From Longimicrobium sp. (lineage in GTDB: Bacteria > Gemmatimonadota > Gemmatimonadetes > Longimicrobiales > Longimicrobiaceae), in the NCBI GenBank assembly GCA_036377595.1, contig DASUYB010000026.1:44930-108929 (forward strand): DNA of 64,000 nt, in the 5' to 3' direction. Below are positions 49,260 through 56,774 of this stretch, piece after piece; positions within the stretch are counted from its first letter, which is position 1, and each line of letters opens with the position of its first letter. The notes under the pieces are model-generated. The model was not told the DNA's origin. It did no database searches and saw only the letters and a program-made list of their open reading frames with translations. Both the position numbers and the translations under genes were made by a program.

Positions 49260-50759
49260 TTGACGACGGAAGAACGCACGACCCATCGCCCGCTGGTGCT
49301 GGCCGCGCTGGTGCTGGCGATGTTCATGTCCGCCATCGAGAGCACCATCGTGGCCACCGCCATGCCCAGCATCGCCGCGGAGCTGGGCGGGTTCAGCCTG
49401 TACTCGTGGGTGTTCTCGTCCTTCCTGCTGATGCAGGCCGTCGCCATCCCCATCTGCGGCAAGCTCTCCGACATGGTGGGCCGCAAGCCGGTGTTCGTCG
49501 CCGGAGTGGTGGTGTTCCTGGCCGGTTCGGTGCTCTGCGGGATGGCGCCGACGATGGGGATGCTGGTGGCGTTCCGCTTCCTGCAGGGGCTCGGCGCGGG
49601 CGCGCTCCAGCCGGTGATCGTCACCCTGGCGGGCGACCTGTACACGCTCGAGGAGCGCGGGCGCGTGCAGGGCTACATCTCGGGCGTGTGGGGATTCTCG
49701 GCCATCGCGGGACCTCTGGCGGGCGGCTTCATCGTGCACGGCGCGGGATGGCCGTGGATCTTCTGGATGAACCTCCCTTTCGGCATCGCCGCCATCGCGC
49801 TGGTGACGCTGAACCTGCACGAGCGCGTGGAGGCACAACGCACCGCCGTCGACTACGGCGGTGCCGCGCTCCTGCTGGCCGCCGTCGGCGCGCTGATGGT
49901 GGCGCTGACGCAGGCGGGCACCTGGCCGGCGTCCGCGACCGTGCCGCTGCTGGCCGCTTCGGCGCTGGCGTTCGTGCTCTTCGCCCGGCAGGAGCGGCGC
50001 GCGCCCGACCCGCTGATGCACCTGGAGCTGTGGACCACGCCGCTGATCCGCTACGCCAACCTGGCCGCGCTGGCCTCGGGGATGATGATGATCGGCGTGA
50101 TCACCTTCCTCCCCACCTTCGTGCAGGGCGTGCTCGGCGGCGCGCCGCTGGAGGCGGGGTTCACGCTCTCGGCGATGGTGGTCGGCTGGCCGCTCGCGTC
50201 GTACGTGGCGGGACGGCTGCTTGTCCCCGTGGGCGTGCGGCGGCTGGTGCGCGCCGGCGGCGTCGCCGCGGTGGCGGGGACGCTGCTGATCGCGCTGCTG
50301 GCCACGCGCGGCGCCATCGGGGCGGGCGCCGGCTCGTTCCTGCTGGGGGTGGGACTGGGATTCCTGAGCACCACGACGCTGGTCGCCATCCAGGCGAGCG
50401 TCACCTGGCGCCAGCGAGGCGTGGCCACCGCGTCGAACATGCTGATGCGCATCCTGGGGAACGCGCTGGGCGCGGCGCTGTTCGGCGGCGTGCTGAACTG
50501 GGGGATGAGCCGATGGCTGGCGCGAACGGGGCTGCGCGGCCGCGAGTCGCTGGACAGCATCCAGGACCTGATGGCACGCGAGGCCCCGCGCGCCGCGCCG
50601 CTCGCCCCGGAGGTGATGGCGCTGCTGCGCGAGGGCCTCTCGCACAGCCTGCAGATCGTGTTCTGGGGGATTGCGCTGATCGCCGCCGCCACCCTCGCCG
50701 CCGCCCTCCGCATCCCCGAGCTGGAGCGCCCATCGGACGAGCCGGTCGCCGAGAGCTGA
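49260..50759 (+). CDS. MFS transporter, DHA2 (EmrB/QacA) drug-efflux type
   Basis: A 499-aa transporter with 14 predicted helices. The motifs are SAIESTIVATAMPSIAAELG (TM1 motif of DHA2), GKLSDMVGRKPVFVAGVVVF (motif A, Gx4GRK), FLQGLGAGALQPVI and GVWGFSAIAGPLAGGFIVHG (motif C, export type). It probably exports small hydrophobic compounds with protons. No ATG precedes the first helix in frame; the TTG at 49260 fits, but a TTG at 49125 is possible. The C-terminal soluble tail (about 420-460) is short. Confidence 0.85.
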   Translation: MTTEERTTHRPLVLAALVLAMFMSAIESTIVATAMPSIAAELGGFSLYSWVFSSFLLMQAVAIPICGKLSDMVGRKPVFVAGVVVFLAGSVLCGMAPTMGMLVAFRFLQGLGAGALQPVIVTLAGDLYTLEERGRVQGYISGVWGFSAIAGPLAGGFIVHGAGWPWIFWMNLPFGIAAIALVTLNLHERVEAQRTAVDYGGAALLLAAVGALMVALTQAGTWPASATVPLLAASALAFVLFARQERRAPDPLMHLELWTTPLIRYANLAALASGMMMIGVITFLPTFVQGVLGGAPLEAGFTLSAMVVGWPLASYVAGRLLVPVGVRRLVRAGGVAAVAGTLLIALLATRGAIGAGAGSFLLGVGLGFLSTTTLVAIQASVTWRQRGVATASNMLMRILGNALGAALFGGVLNWGMSRWLARTGLRGRESLDSIQDLMAREAPRAAPLAPEVMALLREGLSHSLQIVFWGIALIAAATLAAALRIPELERPSDEPVAES

Positions 50760-50772
50760 CGCGCGGACAGGA

Positions 50773-51885
50773 TTACTGGAGCAGTCCCTCCGTCACCTCG
50801 TTCGACTCTCCTGCGACGGATGCCTGCGGATCGAGGTAAGGCTCCATCGGGTCCGAAGTCTTGACGAGATTCTCGAGCAGGGTGCGCAGTGTCCGTCGTA
50901 GTACGGGCCAATCGGGAGTACCTGCCTCCGGCAGCGCATCACGGACCTCTGCGGCGTCGGCGGCCTGGTCTTTCGGAAGACCCTGGATGGCCAGGATGCG
51001 CTCCACGCCCTTGCGACTTTCGCGGGCGCGGAAGAAGCGTTCGTCACGCGTGTTGGCCGCCAGGCGAGCCGCCTCGGTCCACGCCCCCGCGCGGAAATAG
51101 TCCGGGTCGCTGTTCTCGGCGATCCCCTTGTGTCCCTGCGCCAGCAGCGGCCGAAGCTGTTCCGGTGGCGCATTGGAACGCTTCGCGATGCTGTCGTAGG
51201 TCATGGTGTCCCTGGCTTCCCGCCCCATCCTCACGAGCCGGGCAACGTCGCCGGCAAGGGTGGAAACCATCGTGTCCCGCGACCGGGCTGCCACCTCGAG
51301 ATCCACCAGCAACGCGCCCAACTGCGCCGATCGAGCCTCTTCAGAGATTTCGCTCCCGGGGCCACCTCCGCGTTTCCGGGGGATCACCGAGTCCGCGGCC
51401 GTCCATTCGCCGGCACGCGGCTGCGACGTCTCCAGCCGCGCAGCCAGCCGCTCGGGGTCGAACGGATCGCCGCCGCGGGCGCGGATGATGGGGATGAGCG
51501 CGAGCGCGGCGATGCCTGCGGCGAGGGCGCCCCACGCGGGTGCGGGCATCCCCCACCAGCGGCGGCGGAGCTTGATCACTTTCGTCGGGCCCGGCGCGGG
51601 AGCCGGCATGGGCTCCGCGGGATGCGCTGCCTCGACCGCTTCCCCGGCTTCGGGCGACTCGTCCGCCACGACCGGTGGTGTCGCAATCACCCCTCGCGCC
51701 TCCAGGTCGCGGAGGACCGCGGCGGCATCGGCGAACACCCGGTAGTCGGAATCGGAGTCGGCGAGCCGCGCGACCAGCTCCGCGCGCGCGTGCTCGTCCA
51801 GCCGACCATCGAGCAGCGCGGCGATCCGCTCGTCGTCGTCTAAGGACGGCGGCGCCTGCTGTGGGTGTGGATCGTATTCTTTCAC
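50773..51885 (-). CDS. Putative anti-sigma-like membrane protein
   Basis: A 370-aa protein starting at GTG 51885, with GGAGGGGG 6 nt upstream. The N-terminal 60 residues (DDERIAALLDGRLDEHARAE, ADSDSDYRVFADAAAVLRDL) resemble the cytoplasmic end of anti-sigma factors but lack zinc-binding His/Cys. A TM helix is at about 113-134 (PAWGALAAGIAALALIPII). The rest, probably outside, is helical with no known domain. It lies 79 nt downstream of the sigma factor gene on the same strand. Likely the sigma factor's regulator; not proven by sequence. Confidence 0.6.
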   Translation of the reverse strand: MKEYDPHPQQAPPSLDDDERIAALLDGRLDEHARAELVARLADSDSDYRVFADAAAVLRDLEARGVIATPPVVADESPEAGEAVEAAHPAEPMPAPAPGPTKVIKLRRRWWGMPAPAWGALAAGIAALALIPIIRARGGDPFDPERLAARLETSQPRAGEWTAADSVIPRKRGGGPGSEISEEARSAQLGALLVDLEVAARSRDTMVSTLAGDVARLVRMGREARDTMTYDSIAKRSNAPPEQLRPLLAQGHKGIAENSDPDYFRAGAWTEAARLAANTRDERFFRARESRKGVERILAIQGLPKDQAADAAEVRDALPEAGTPDWPVLRRTLRTLLENLVKTSDPMEPYLDPQASVAGESNEVTEGLLQ

Positions 51886-51964
51886 ACGGTTTCCCCCTCC
51901 CGGGGTAATCCTCTGCTAACCTGATTGGATGGACCGGCGGCGGCGGCCTACCGCTTCCCGCCGC

Positions 51965-52759
51965 TCATCCGCCGCCGGGGTCGAGGAATTCGCGCACGTC
52001 CGCGCGGGACACGCCCTCGCCTTCCATCATCCCCCGGAGCTGGTCGCGGATCCGGTGGATCCGCCGGTAGAGCGCCCGCTGGTCCAGGTGCAGCGCGCGG
52101 GCGACGTCGGCCACCGAGGTGCCGTCCTGCAGGTGCATCTTCACGATCATCCGCTCCTCCGGTCCAAGCCGCTCCAGCACGCGGAAGAGCGCCGCCAGCA
52201 CGGCCGAGCGGTGCCGGGCCGCGTCCTCCCGCGACACGCGCTCGTCGGCGCGGCTGTCGCCCTGGGCGCTCTCCAGCGGCTCGTCGCCCACCTCGTGCGG
52301 GCGCAGCGGGCGGCGCACGGGCAGGCGGTCCAGGAGGCGCGCCAGCTCGATGTCGGACATCGTGGTGCGGCCCGCGGTGCGCATCCGCTCGGCGGCCTCG
52401 TGCAGCCGGCAGCCGTCGCGGAACACCAGCGTCTCCAACTCGCGCGCCACCGGCCCCAGACGCTCGGCCTCGGCGGAGTTGCGCCAGCGGCCCATCCGCT
52501 CGCGCCCGTGCGCGTGGAAGAGCCGCGTGATCACCACCGTCAGGAAGGTACTCAGTTCGCTTTCGCCGCGATACTTCCCCAGGACGGCGTAGTCGTTCTC
52601 GATCAGGCGCTCCCTGACCCACGAGACGAAGTCGTCCGCCTCGTCTCCCCGCACGTTGTACAGCCGGCAGAGGGATGCGGCGATCGCCTCGATCCGGGGG
52701 AGCGAATCGAGGAACAGGGTACGTGGGTCGATCGCGTCGAGCATTGTGAGCGAAACCAT
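51965..52759 (-). CDS. RNA polymerase sigma factor, sigma-70 family
   Basis: A 264-aa protein. Region 2 is at about 15-95 (LFLDSLPRIEAIAASLCRLY, ESELSTFLTVVITRLFHAHG) and region 4 at about 190-245 (LFRVLERLGPEERMIVKMHL, VADVARALHLDQRALYRRIH). It lacks regions 1.2 and 3, so it is ECF-like, though with a longer linker than usual between regions 2 and 4. It directs RNA polymerase to a special gene set. Start at 52759; a second ATG at 52744 is possible. Confidence 0.85.
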   Translation of the reverse strand: MVSLTMLDAIDPRTLFLDSLPRIEAIAASLCRLYNVRGDEADDFVSWVRERLIENDYAVLGKYRGESELSTFLTVVITRLFHAHGRERMGRWRNSAEAERLGPVARELETLVFRDGCRLHEAAERMRTAGRTTMSDIELARLLDRLPVRRPLRPHEVGDEPLESAQGDSRADERVSREDAARHRSAVLAALFRVLERLGPEERMIVKMHLQDGTSVADVARALHLDQRALYRRIHRIRDQLRGMMEGEGVSRADVREFLDPGGG

Positions 52760-53078
52760 GGTGACCCGGAAGGGACGGCAAGTGCCCTCAATATGCGGCG
52801 CGGGCGCCGCGAAGCAACATCTGTCTATTCCATCAACGACCGCTGCAGTCGATCTAGTACGGATTCACCGGAAAAGTTTCATCGCGCCGCTTCACTTTCT
52901 CCTGTTTGAATAGATACCCGAAACCGCGCGGGCGTTGGGTCGAGACGTGAGCCGCTCGCCCGGCGGCGCGTCGGGAGCGCGGCTGCGTCACCGCTTCTCC
53001 GCTTTGACAGGAGATGAGAAGCGCCCCGGTCCAGCTCGGACCGGGGCACCTGGATATTTGACCTGGCGGGGATGGCGA
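52760..53078. other. Intergenic region before the sigma factor gene
   Basis: This 319-nt region holds the terminator at 53023-53047 for the GNAT gene and presumably the sigma gene's promoter, possibly self-recognised. No promoter boxes could be assigned. Confidence 0.4.
53023..53047 (-). terminator. Terminator hairpin after the GNAT operon
   Basis: GCCCCGGTCC and GGACCGGGGC are perfect complements around AGCTC. It lies 32 nt past the stop (53079) of the minus-strand gene. Confidence 0.6.
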
Positions 53079-53591
53079 TTAGAGCCGCGTGAGCTCGTAG
53101 ATCTCCGTCTCCGCGGCGCCGGATGCGTTCGCGACCGTGCGGGAAAAGGCGAACCCGAGCTTCTCGAGCACCCGCACCGAGCCGGCGTTCCCCGGCGACA
53201 CCAGCGCGATCGCGCGCGTGAGGCCCAGCGTGCGCCGTCCGTGCTCCAGCACCGCCGACGCGGCCTCGACGGCGTAGCCCTTCCCCCAGAACTCGGGGAG
53301 AAATGCGTATCCCACGTCCACGTCGTCGTACTGCTCGCGCTTGAGCAGGCCGCACATCCCGATGCGCTCGCCCGTTTCCTTCAGCATCACGGCGTTCAGC
53401 CCGTGACCGTGCCGCGCGTAGCTGGCGATGGGCCCGTTCTCCAGGTAGCGCACCGCGTCGTCCACGCTGCGCACGCCGCGGTCGCCGATGTTCTGCAGGA
53501 ACGACGGCTCGTTCAGCAGCCGCAGCACGAACTCCGCGTCGTCCGCGATGAAGTGCCTCAGCCGCAGCCGCTCGGTCTCGACGACGATCAT
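53079..53591 (-). CDS. GNAT family N-acetyltransferase (RimJ/RimL type)
   Basis: A 170-aa acetyltransferase. It begins MIVVETERLRLRHFIADDAE, typical of RimJ/RimL-type GNATs, and has YAFLPEFWGKGYAVEAASAV (acetyl-CoA-binding Q/RxxGxG variant) and VSPGNAGSVRVLEKLGF (N-S-x-x-x-E-K-L-GF motif). It transfers acetyl from acetyl-CoA to an amine, in this group often a protein N-terminus or small molecule. Its start overlaps the preceding GNAT gene by 4 nt. Confidence 0.88.
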   Translation of the reverse strand: MIVVETERLRLRHFIADDAEFVLRLLNEPSFLQNIGDRGVRSVDDAVRYLENGPIASYARHGHGLNAVMLKETGERIGMCGLLKREQYDDVDVGYAFLPEFWGKGYAVEAASAVLEHGRRTLGLTRAIALVSPGNAGSVRVLEKLGFAFSRTVANASGAAETEIYELTRL

Positions 53592-54136
53592 CCAACCGCC
53601 CGAATGTCGAAGCGCATACTCTTCGCCAAACGATCAGGGTCGCGTTTCATCTTCAGGGCCCGCTCGACTCGATGCTCCTGCATCGCGGTGTTGTGCTTGA
53701 ATCCGAGATTCTCATACCAGCGGACGACGTCCAACCGCGCGTCGAGGATTACGTACCGACAGCCAACGATTTCACCGAGAAGTTGGGCCAGCACGATTGC
53801 GTCGGCAACGATCCGTCGCCCGAGCCTTCTCGACTGGAAGGACTCGTCCACTCCAACCTGCGCAATCTTCACCGCACCGATGGTCTCGTAGCGAACTCGC
53901 ACCCCGCGTTCGCGGCGGGAGAGCAGCAGGGAATCCATGCAGACAGTCACGAACCCCGCCAGTATTCCGTGCACATAGTACAGGTAGGTAACGGAGATTC
54001 CCTCCTCTTGATCCTCCCACGCGCGCCCGTACAGGAAGAGGTTCTGGTCCTGGTGGCCGCAGTCAAAACCGGTATCGGGAGGGCCGTCCAGCCTTCGAAC
54101 GGCGACGTCGTCCAACGATATCGCGTCGATCGACAT
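53588..54136 (-). CDS. GNAT acetyltransferase, toxin-like
   Basis: A 182-aa GNAT. The sequence FDCGHQDQNLFLYGRAWEDQ, TYLYYVHGILAGFVTVCMDS, VGVDESFQSRRLGRRIVADA and YVILDARLDVVRWYENLGFK resembles the tRNA-acetylating TacT/AtaT toxins. In those modules the antitoxin gene, usually a DUF1778-type ribbon-helix-helix protein, lies just upstream. Here the upstream gene (54219-54395) encodes a 58-aa helical protein and is separated by a terminator hairpin. Toxin activity is plausible but not proven. Confidence 0.72.
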   Translation of the reverse strand: MSIDAISLDDVAVRRLDGPPDTGFDCGHQDQNLFLYGRAWEDQEEGISVTYLYYVHGILAGFVTVCMDSLLLSRRERGVRVRYETIGAVKIAQVGVDESFQSRRLGRRIVADAIVLAQLLGEIVGCRYVILDARLDVVRWYENLGFKHNTAMQEHRVERALKMKRDPDRLAKSMRFDIRAVG

Positions 54137-54159
54137 GGCTATGCGAGAGTGAAGGGCGA

Positions 54160-54198
54160 TAAACAAACCGGGCGGCCCTCGGAGGAGAACCGCCCGGG
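54160..54198 (-). terminator. Terminator between the small gene and the GNAT gene
   Basis: Minus strand: CCGGGCGG stems pair (54190-54197 with 54168-54175) and are followed by TTTGTTTATC. A good rho-independent terminator located inside a possible toxin-antitoxin operon. Confidence 0.6.
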
Positions 54199-54218
54199 TC
54201 GATGATACGAACCGATTG

Positions 54219-54395
54219 CTATTTCTTTACCGTCGTGGCGCTTTCCGCTGCGAGCCTCTTCCGTAGTGCAGCCATGGCCCGAACATGTTCGAACATCTCG
54301 CGACGCTCTGGCGTGTCCTCCGGTGGCCGCGCCATCTCTTCGTAAATCTTGCGCGAGTCTTTCAGCGAGAGGGCACGCGCGCGCTTCGAGCTCAT
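54219..54395 (-). CDS. Small helical protein, possible antitoxin (58 aa)
   Basis: A 58-aa product with GGGAG about 6 nt before the ATG at 54395. The sequence, MSSKRARALSLKDSRKIYEE then MFEHVRAMAALRKRLAAESA, is charged and helical with no domain recognised. Its position upstream of a TacT-like GNAT suggests an antitoxin, but no ribbon-helix-helix motif is visible and a terminator intervenes. Alternatively it is an unrelated small protein. Confidence 0.45.
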   Translation of the reverse strand: MSSKRARALSLKDSRKIYEEMARPPEDTPERREMFEHVRAMAALRKRLAAESATTVKK

Positions 54396-54627
54396 GAGTT
54401 CTCCCGGCGGAGCGTGATCAGCGGTTTGCGAGCTTAACACTCGGATGATGAGCCCGGTTCGTCAAGCCCTTTCTTCACTCGTCCATGCACTTCTAAGTGC
54501 TAGGCGTCCGGCCACTTAGGGACAGCGAGAGTACACTTCTGCCGCTGGTGCGCAGACGCATTCTCCGCACCGACGTTTCGGGTTCTCGCGTCGTGGGCCA
54601 TGGAAAATCGGACCGCTCTCGCGCTTA

Positions 54628-55074
54628 TCAGGCCGCCGCGGGCGTGGTCGCGTTCACCTCGACCTGCACGTCGATGCCCTGCAGCACGCTCTGGCCGACG
54701 ATGCAGAAGTCTTCGAACAGGCCGGCGCAGCGGGCGATCCGCGCCGCGTCCTCGTCGGCCAGCGCGGGCTCCAGGCGCACGCGGATGCCGCCGATGCGCA
54801 TGCGGCCGCGCTCGTTGCGCACGATGGTGGCGTCCACGTGCGTCTCCATCCCCTCCACCTCGACGTGCGCCTTGCGCATGCAGAACAGCAGGCTGGCGGA
54901 GAGGCAGTTTCCCACCGCCGCGGCCAGCAGCCGCGACGCCGACGGGCCGGCACCCTCGCCCAGCGGCGCGGGCTCGTCCAGCAGCAGCGCGGGCACGCCC
55001 GGCAGGTGGAAGTCGGCCTCGAACGCGTAACCGCCGCGCAGGCTCAGGTCCACGCTCACGCTCTCCTCGCTCAT
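54628..55074 (-). CDS. OsmC-family protein
   Basis: A 148-aa protein from the ATG at 55074, chosen because GAGGGG lies 9 nt upstream; an in-frame ATG at 55083 is possible. Hallmarks are GEGAGPSASRLLAAAVGNCL (catalytic Cys region), LFCMRKAHVEVEG (second Cys) and ARCAGLFEDFCIVGQSVLQG. OsmC/Ohr proteins reduce organic hydroperoxides with paired cysteines; some relatives have other roles. Two Cys are present at usual positions, so peroxidase activity is plausible. Confidence 0.82.
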   Translation of the reverse strand: MSEESVSVDLSLRGGYAFEADFHLPGVPALLLDEPAPLGEGAGPSASRLLAAAVGNCLSASLLFCMRKAHVEVEGMETHVDATIVRNERGRMRIGGIRVRLEPALADEDAARIARCAGLFEDFCIVGQSVLQGIDVQVEVNATTPAAA

Positions 55075-55199
55075 CGTCGTCATCCCCTCGCGCAGTGTCG
55101 ATAGTCGTCCCACCGACGCAAGCTTGCGGACGGACGGGCGGCGACGCTGTGGGGGGATGACGGATCGCGTGAGGGGCGATTCCGCCGCCGGGTGAAAGA

Positions 55200-55545
55200 C
55201 TACGGCAGTCGCGCGGTCCCGCAGCGCTCGGGAACGGGTACGGGCTGCCCGTCCCGCGTGGTCAGCTGGAAGCGCGCCTCCTGCACGTCGCGCGAGCTGC
55301 CGCCGGTCATCACGCGGAAACCGCCGGGCTCGGCCACGCGCCGCATCCGCGCGTCGTAGAAGGAGAGGTCGTCCATCCCCAGCCTGAAGCGCACCACCGT
55401 CGACTGGCGCGGCTCCAGCCGGACGCGGCGGAAGCGGCGCTGGTCGATGTACTTCGAGGTGTAGTGGTTGTCCTCTGCCGGCGGCCGGGATAGCTCAGCG
55501 CGAAGCCGAAGGGAAACTGCGGAGTCAAGGGGTGAAGAAATCGGC
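55200..55545 (-). pseudogene. Remnant of a GH3 beta-glucosidase C-terminal domain
   Basis: Two adjoining minus-strand frames each match a piece of the GH3 fibronectin-III-like end. One frame has FPFGFALSYPG (GH3 FPFGxGLSY motif) at about 55510-55545. The next frame continues with DNHYTSKYID, RRVRLEPRQSTVVRFRLGMD and GGFRVMTGGSS, ending at the stop at 55200. A frameshift and loss of the rest of the gene indicate decay. Confidence 0.6.
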
Positions 55546-55649
55546 ATTGGGGCGACTTCGATCTCGTCCTCGATTCCCCAATCAGCAGCGGATTCGATGG
55601 GACAACATACACGCGGTGAAGCGACGCGGCAGAACCCGCGCTGAGGTCT

Positions 55650-55676
55650 CCGCGCCTCCGCGTCTCCGCGTGAATA
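55650..55676. repeat. Half copy of the palindromic 3' element
   Basis: TCTCCGCGCCTCCGCGTCTC then CGCGTGA, the right arm of the family; the left arm is degraded (CACGCGGTGAAGCG near 55610). Sits between the GH3 remnant and the DinB-like gene. Confidence 0.6.
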
Positions 55677-55774
55677 TGAGACCCAGGTCACTCTCCTCCA
55701 CGCAGATGCAGAGAGGGCGCCGGGAAGCTTCCCGACGCCCTTTCGACGTGAAACCAGCGGGATCCGTCCGCGCG

Positions 55775-56377
55775 CTACTGGTTCGGCCGCGGGAGCGCCG
55801 TCGGCGGCAGCATGTTGTTCAGGCGCATGTAGTTGGCGATCTGGCTGTAGTGGTCTGCCATGTCCACCACGTGGCCCAGCACCATCCCCGCGCGCGTCAC
55901 CTGCCGCGACTGGCCGCGGAACGTCATGGTGACCTGGTCGGCCAGCTTCGCGTCGTCGAGCTGCGCGAACGCGTTCTCGCAGAAGGTGAACGAAGCCCTG
56001 AGCTGCGCCATCAGCTTCTCCTTGGGCCAGGTGGCCTTCACGGAGTCGGCGGTCGTGGTCTCCTCCTCCGCCCGCGTCCCCTTCATGTCGCCGAACGCAT
56101 CGCAGAAGATGTAGTTGTCGTTCGCCAGGTGCTGCGCGATGTAGCCGACGGAGAGCTGCGCGGGCGTCGGCTTGTAGCTGTACAGCCGCTCGGGGATCGA
56201 GTCGAACGCCTGGGCCAGGTTCCGCTGCAGGGCCATGGTCCGCCCGCGGAACACCGTGGTGATCGGGTTCGCCGGCGGGCCGGACGGCTGCTGGGCGGGG
56301 GGCGCCGACCGCGCCGCGCAGCCCGCGAGGCTCGCCGGCAGCGCCAGCGCGAGGAGCACCAACGACGTGGTCTTCAT
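55775..56377 (-). CDS. DinB-family lipoprotein
   Basis: A 200-aa protein with GGGAGGATGT before the ATG at 56377. Residues 1-20 form a lipoprotein signal (MKTTSLVLLALALPASLAG, then C). The rest is the four-helix DinB bundle: FDSIPERLYSYKPTPAQLSV, GYIAQHLANDNYIFCDAF (metal His), FCENAFAQLDDAKLADQVTM and GHVVDMADHYSQIANYMRLN. DinB proteins bind a divalent metal through three His residues; roles include thiol-dependent detoxification. A secreted lipidated form is less usual. Confidence 0.85.
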   Translation of the reverse strand: MKTTSLVLLALALPASLAGCAARSAPPAQQPSGPPANPITTVFRGRTMALQRNLAQAFDSIPERLYSYKPTPAQLSVGYIAQHLANDNYIFCDAFGDMKGTRAEEETTTADSVKATWPKEKLMAQLRASFTFCENAFAQLDDAKLADQVTMTFRGQSRQVTRAGMVLGHVVDMADHYSQIANYMRLNNMLPPTALPRPNQ

Positions 56378-56774
56378 ACATCCTCCCGCGAGGGTGGTTT
56401 GGGGGACAGGTGGTGAATACAGTCGGTGCCGCGGCCGATTTCCGCAACGGTGCCGAACCGGCCCGCGGCGTGCCTCCACGTCGGCCTCACCGGAGAGCGA
56501 CGAGAGTCGTGCACGGACGCGAGCTTCCATCCACCTTCCGGCGACCTTCTCTCCACGGAATCCTTCGCGCGGAGGCAGCCAGACAGCCCTGTTGCAACAC
56601 TATTGCAAACTGCTACCAACATACGTATCATCGCCGTTCAAGTGCGTGGCCGGAACACCTTCATCCCGCACCCCGTTCGTTTCTCCCGTCCTTCCCGCTT
56701 CCCCCTCGGACGCCGCGCCCGTATCCACCGGCGGCCTCCCCATCCATCCTTCAATACGAGAGGACCCGTCCACC
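56378..56774. other. Divergent intergenic region
   Basis: This 397-nt region lies between the DinB-like gene (minus) and the amine oxidase gene (plus). It contains the plus promoter at 56603-56631 and little else recognisable. Confidence 0.45.
56603..56631 (+). promoter_or_regulatory. Candidate promoter of the amine oxidase-decarboxylase operon
   Basis: TTGCAA (56603-56608), a 17-nt spacer and TATCAT (56626-56631), a fair sigma-70 match. A second TTGCAA lies 10 nt upstream. The predicted leader is about 140 nt, to the ATG at 56775. Confidence 0.45.
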
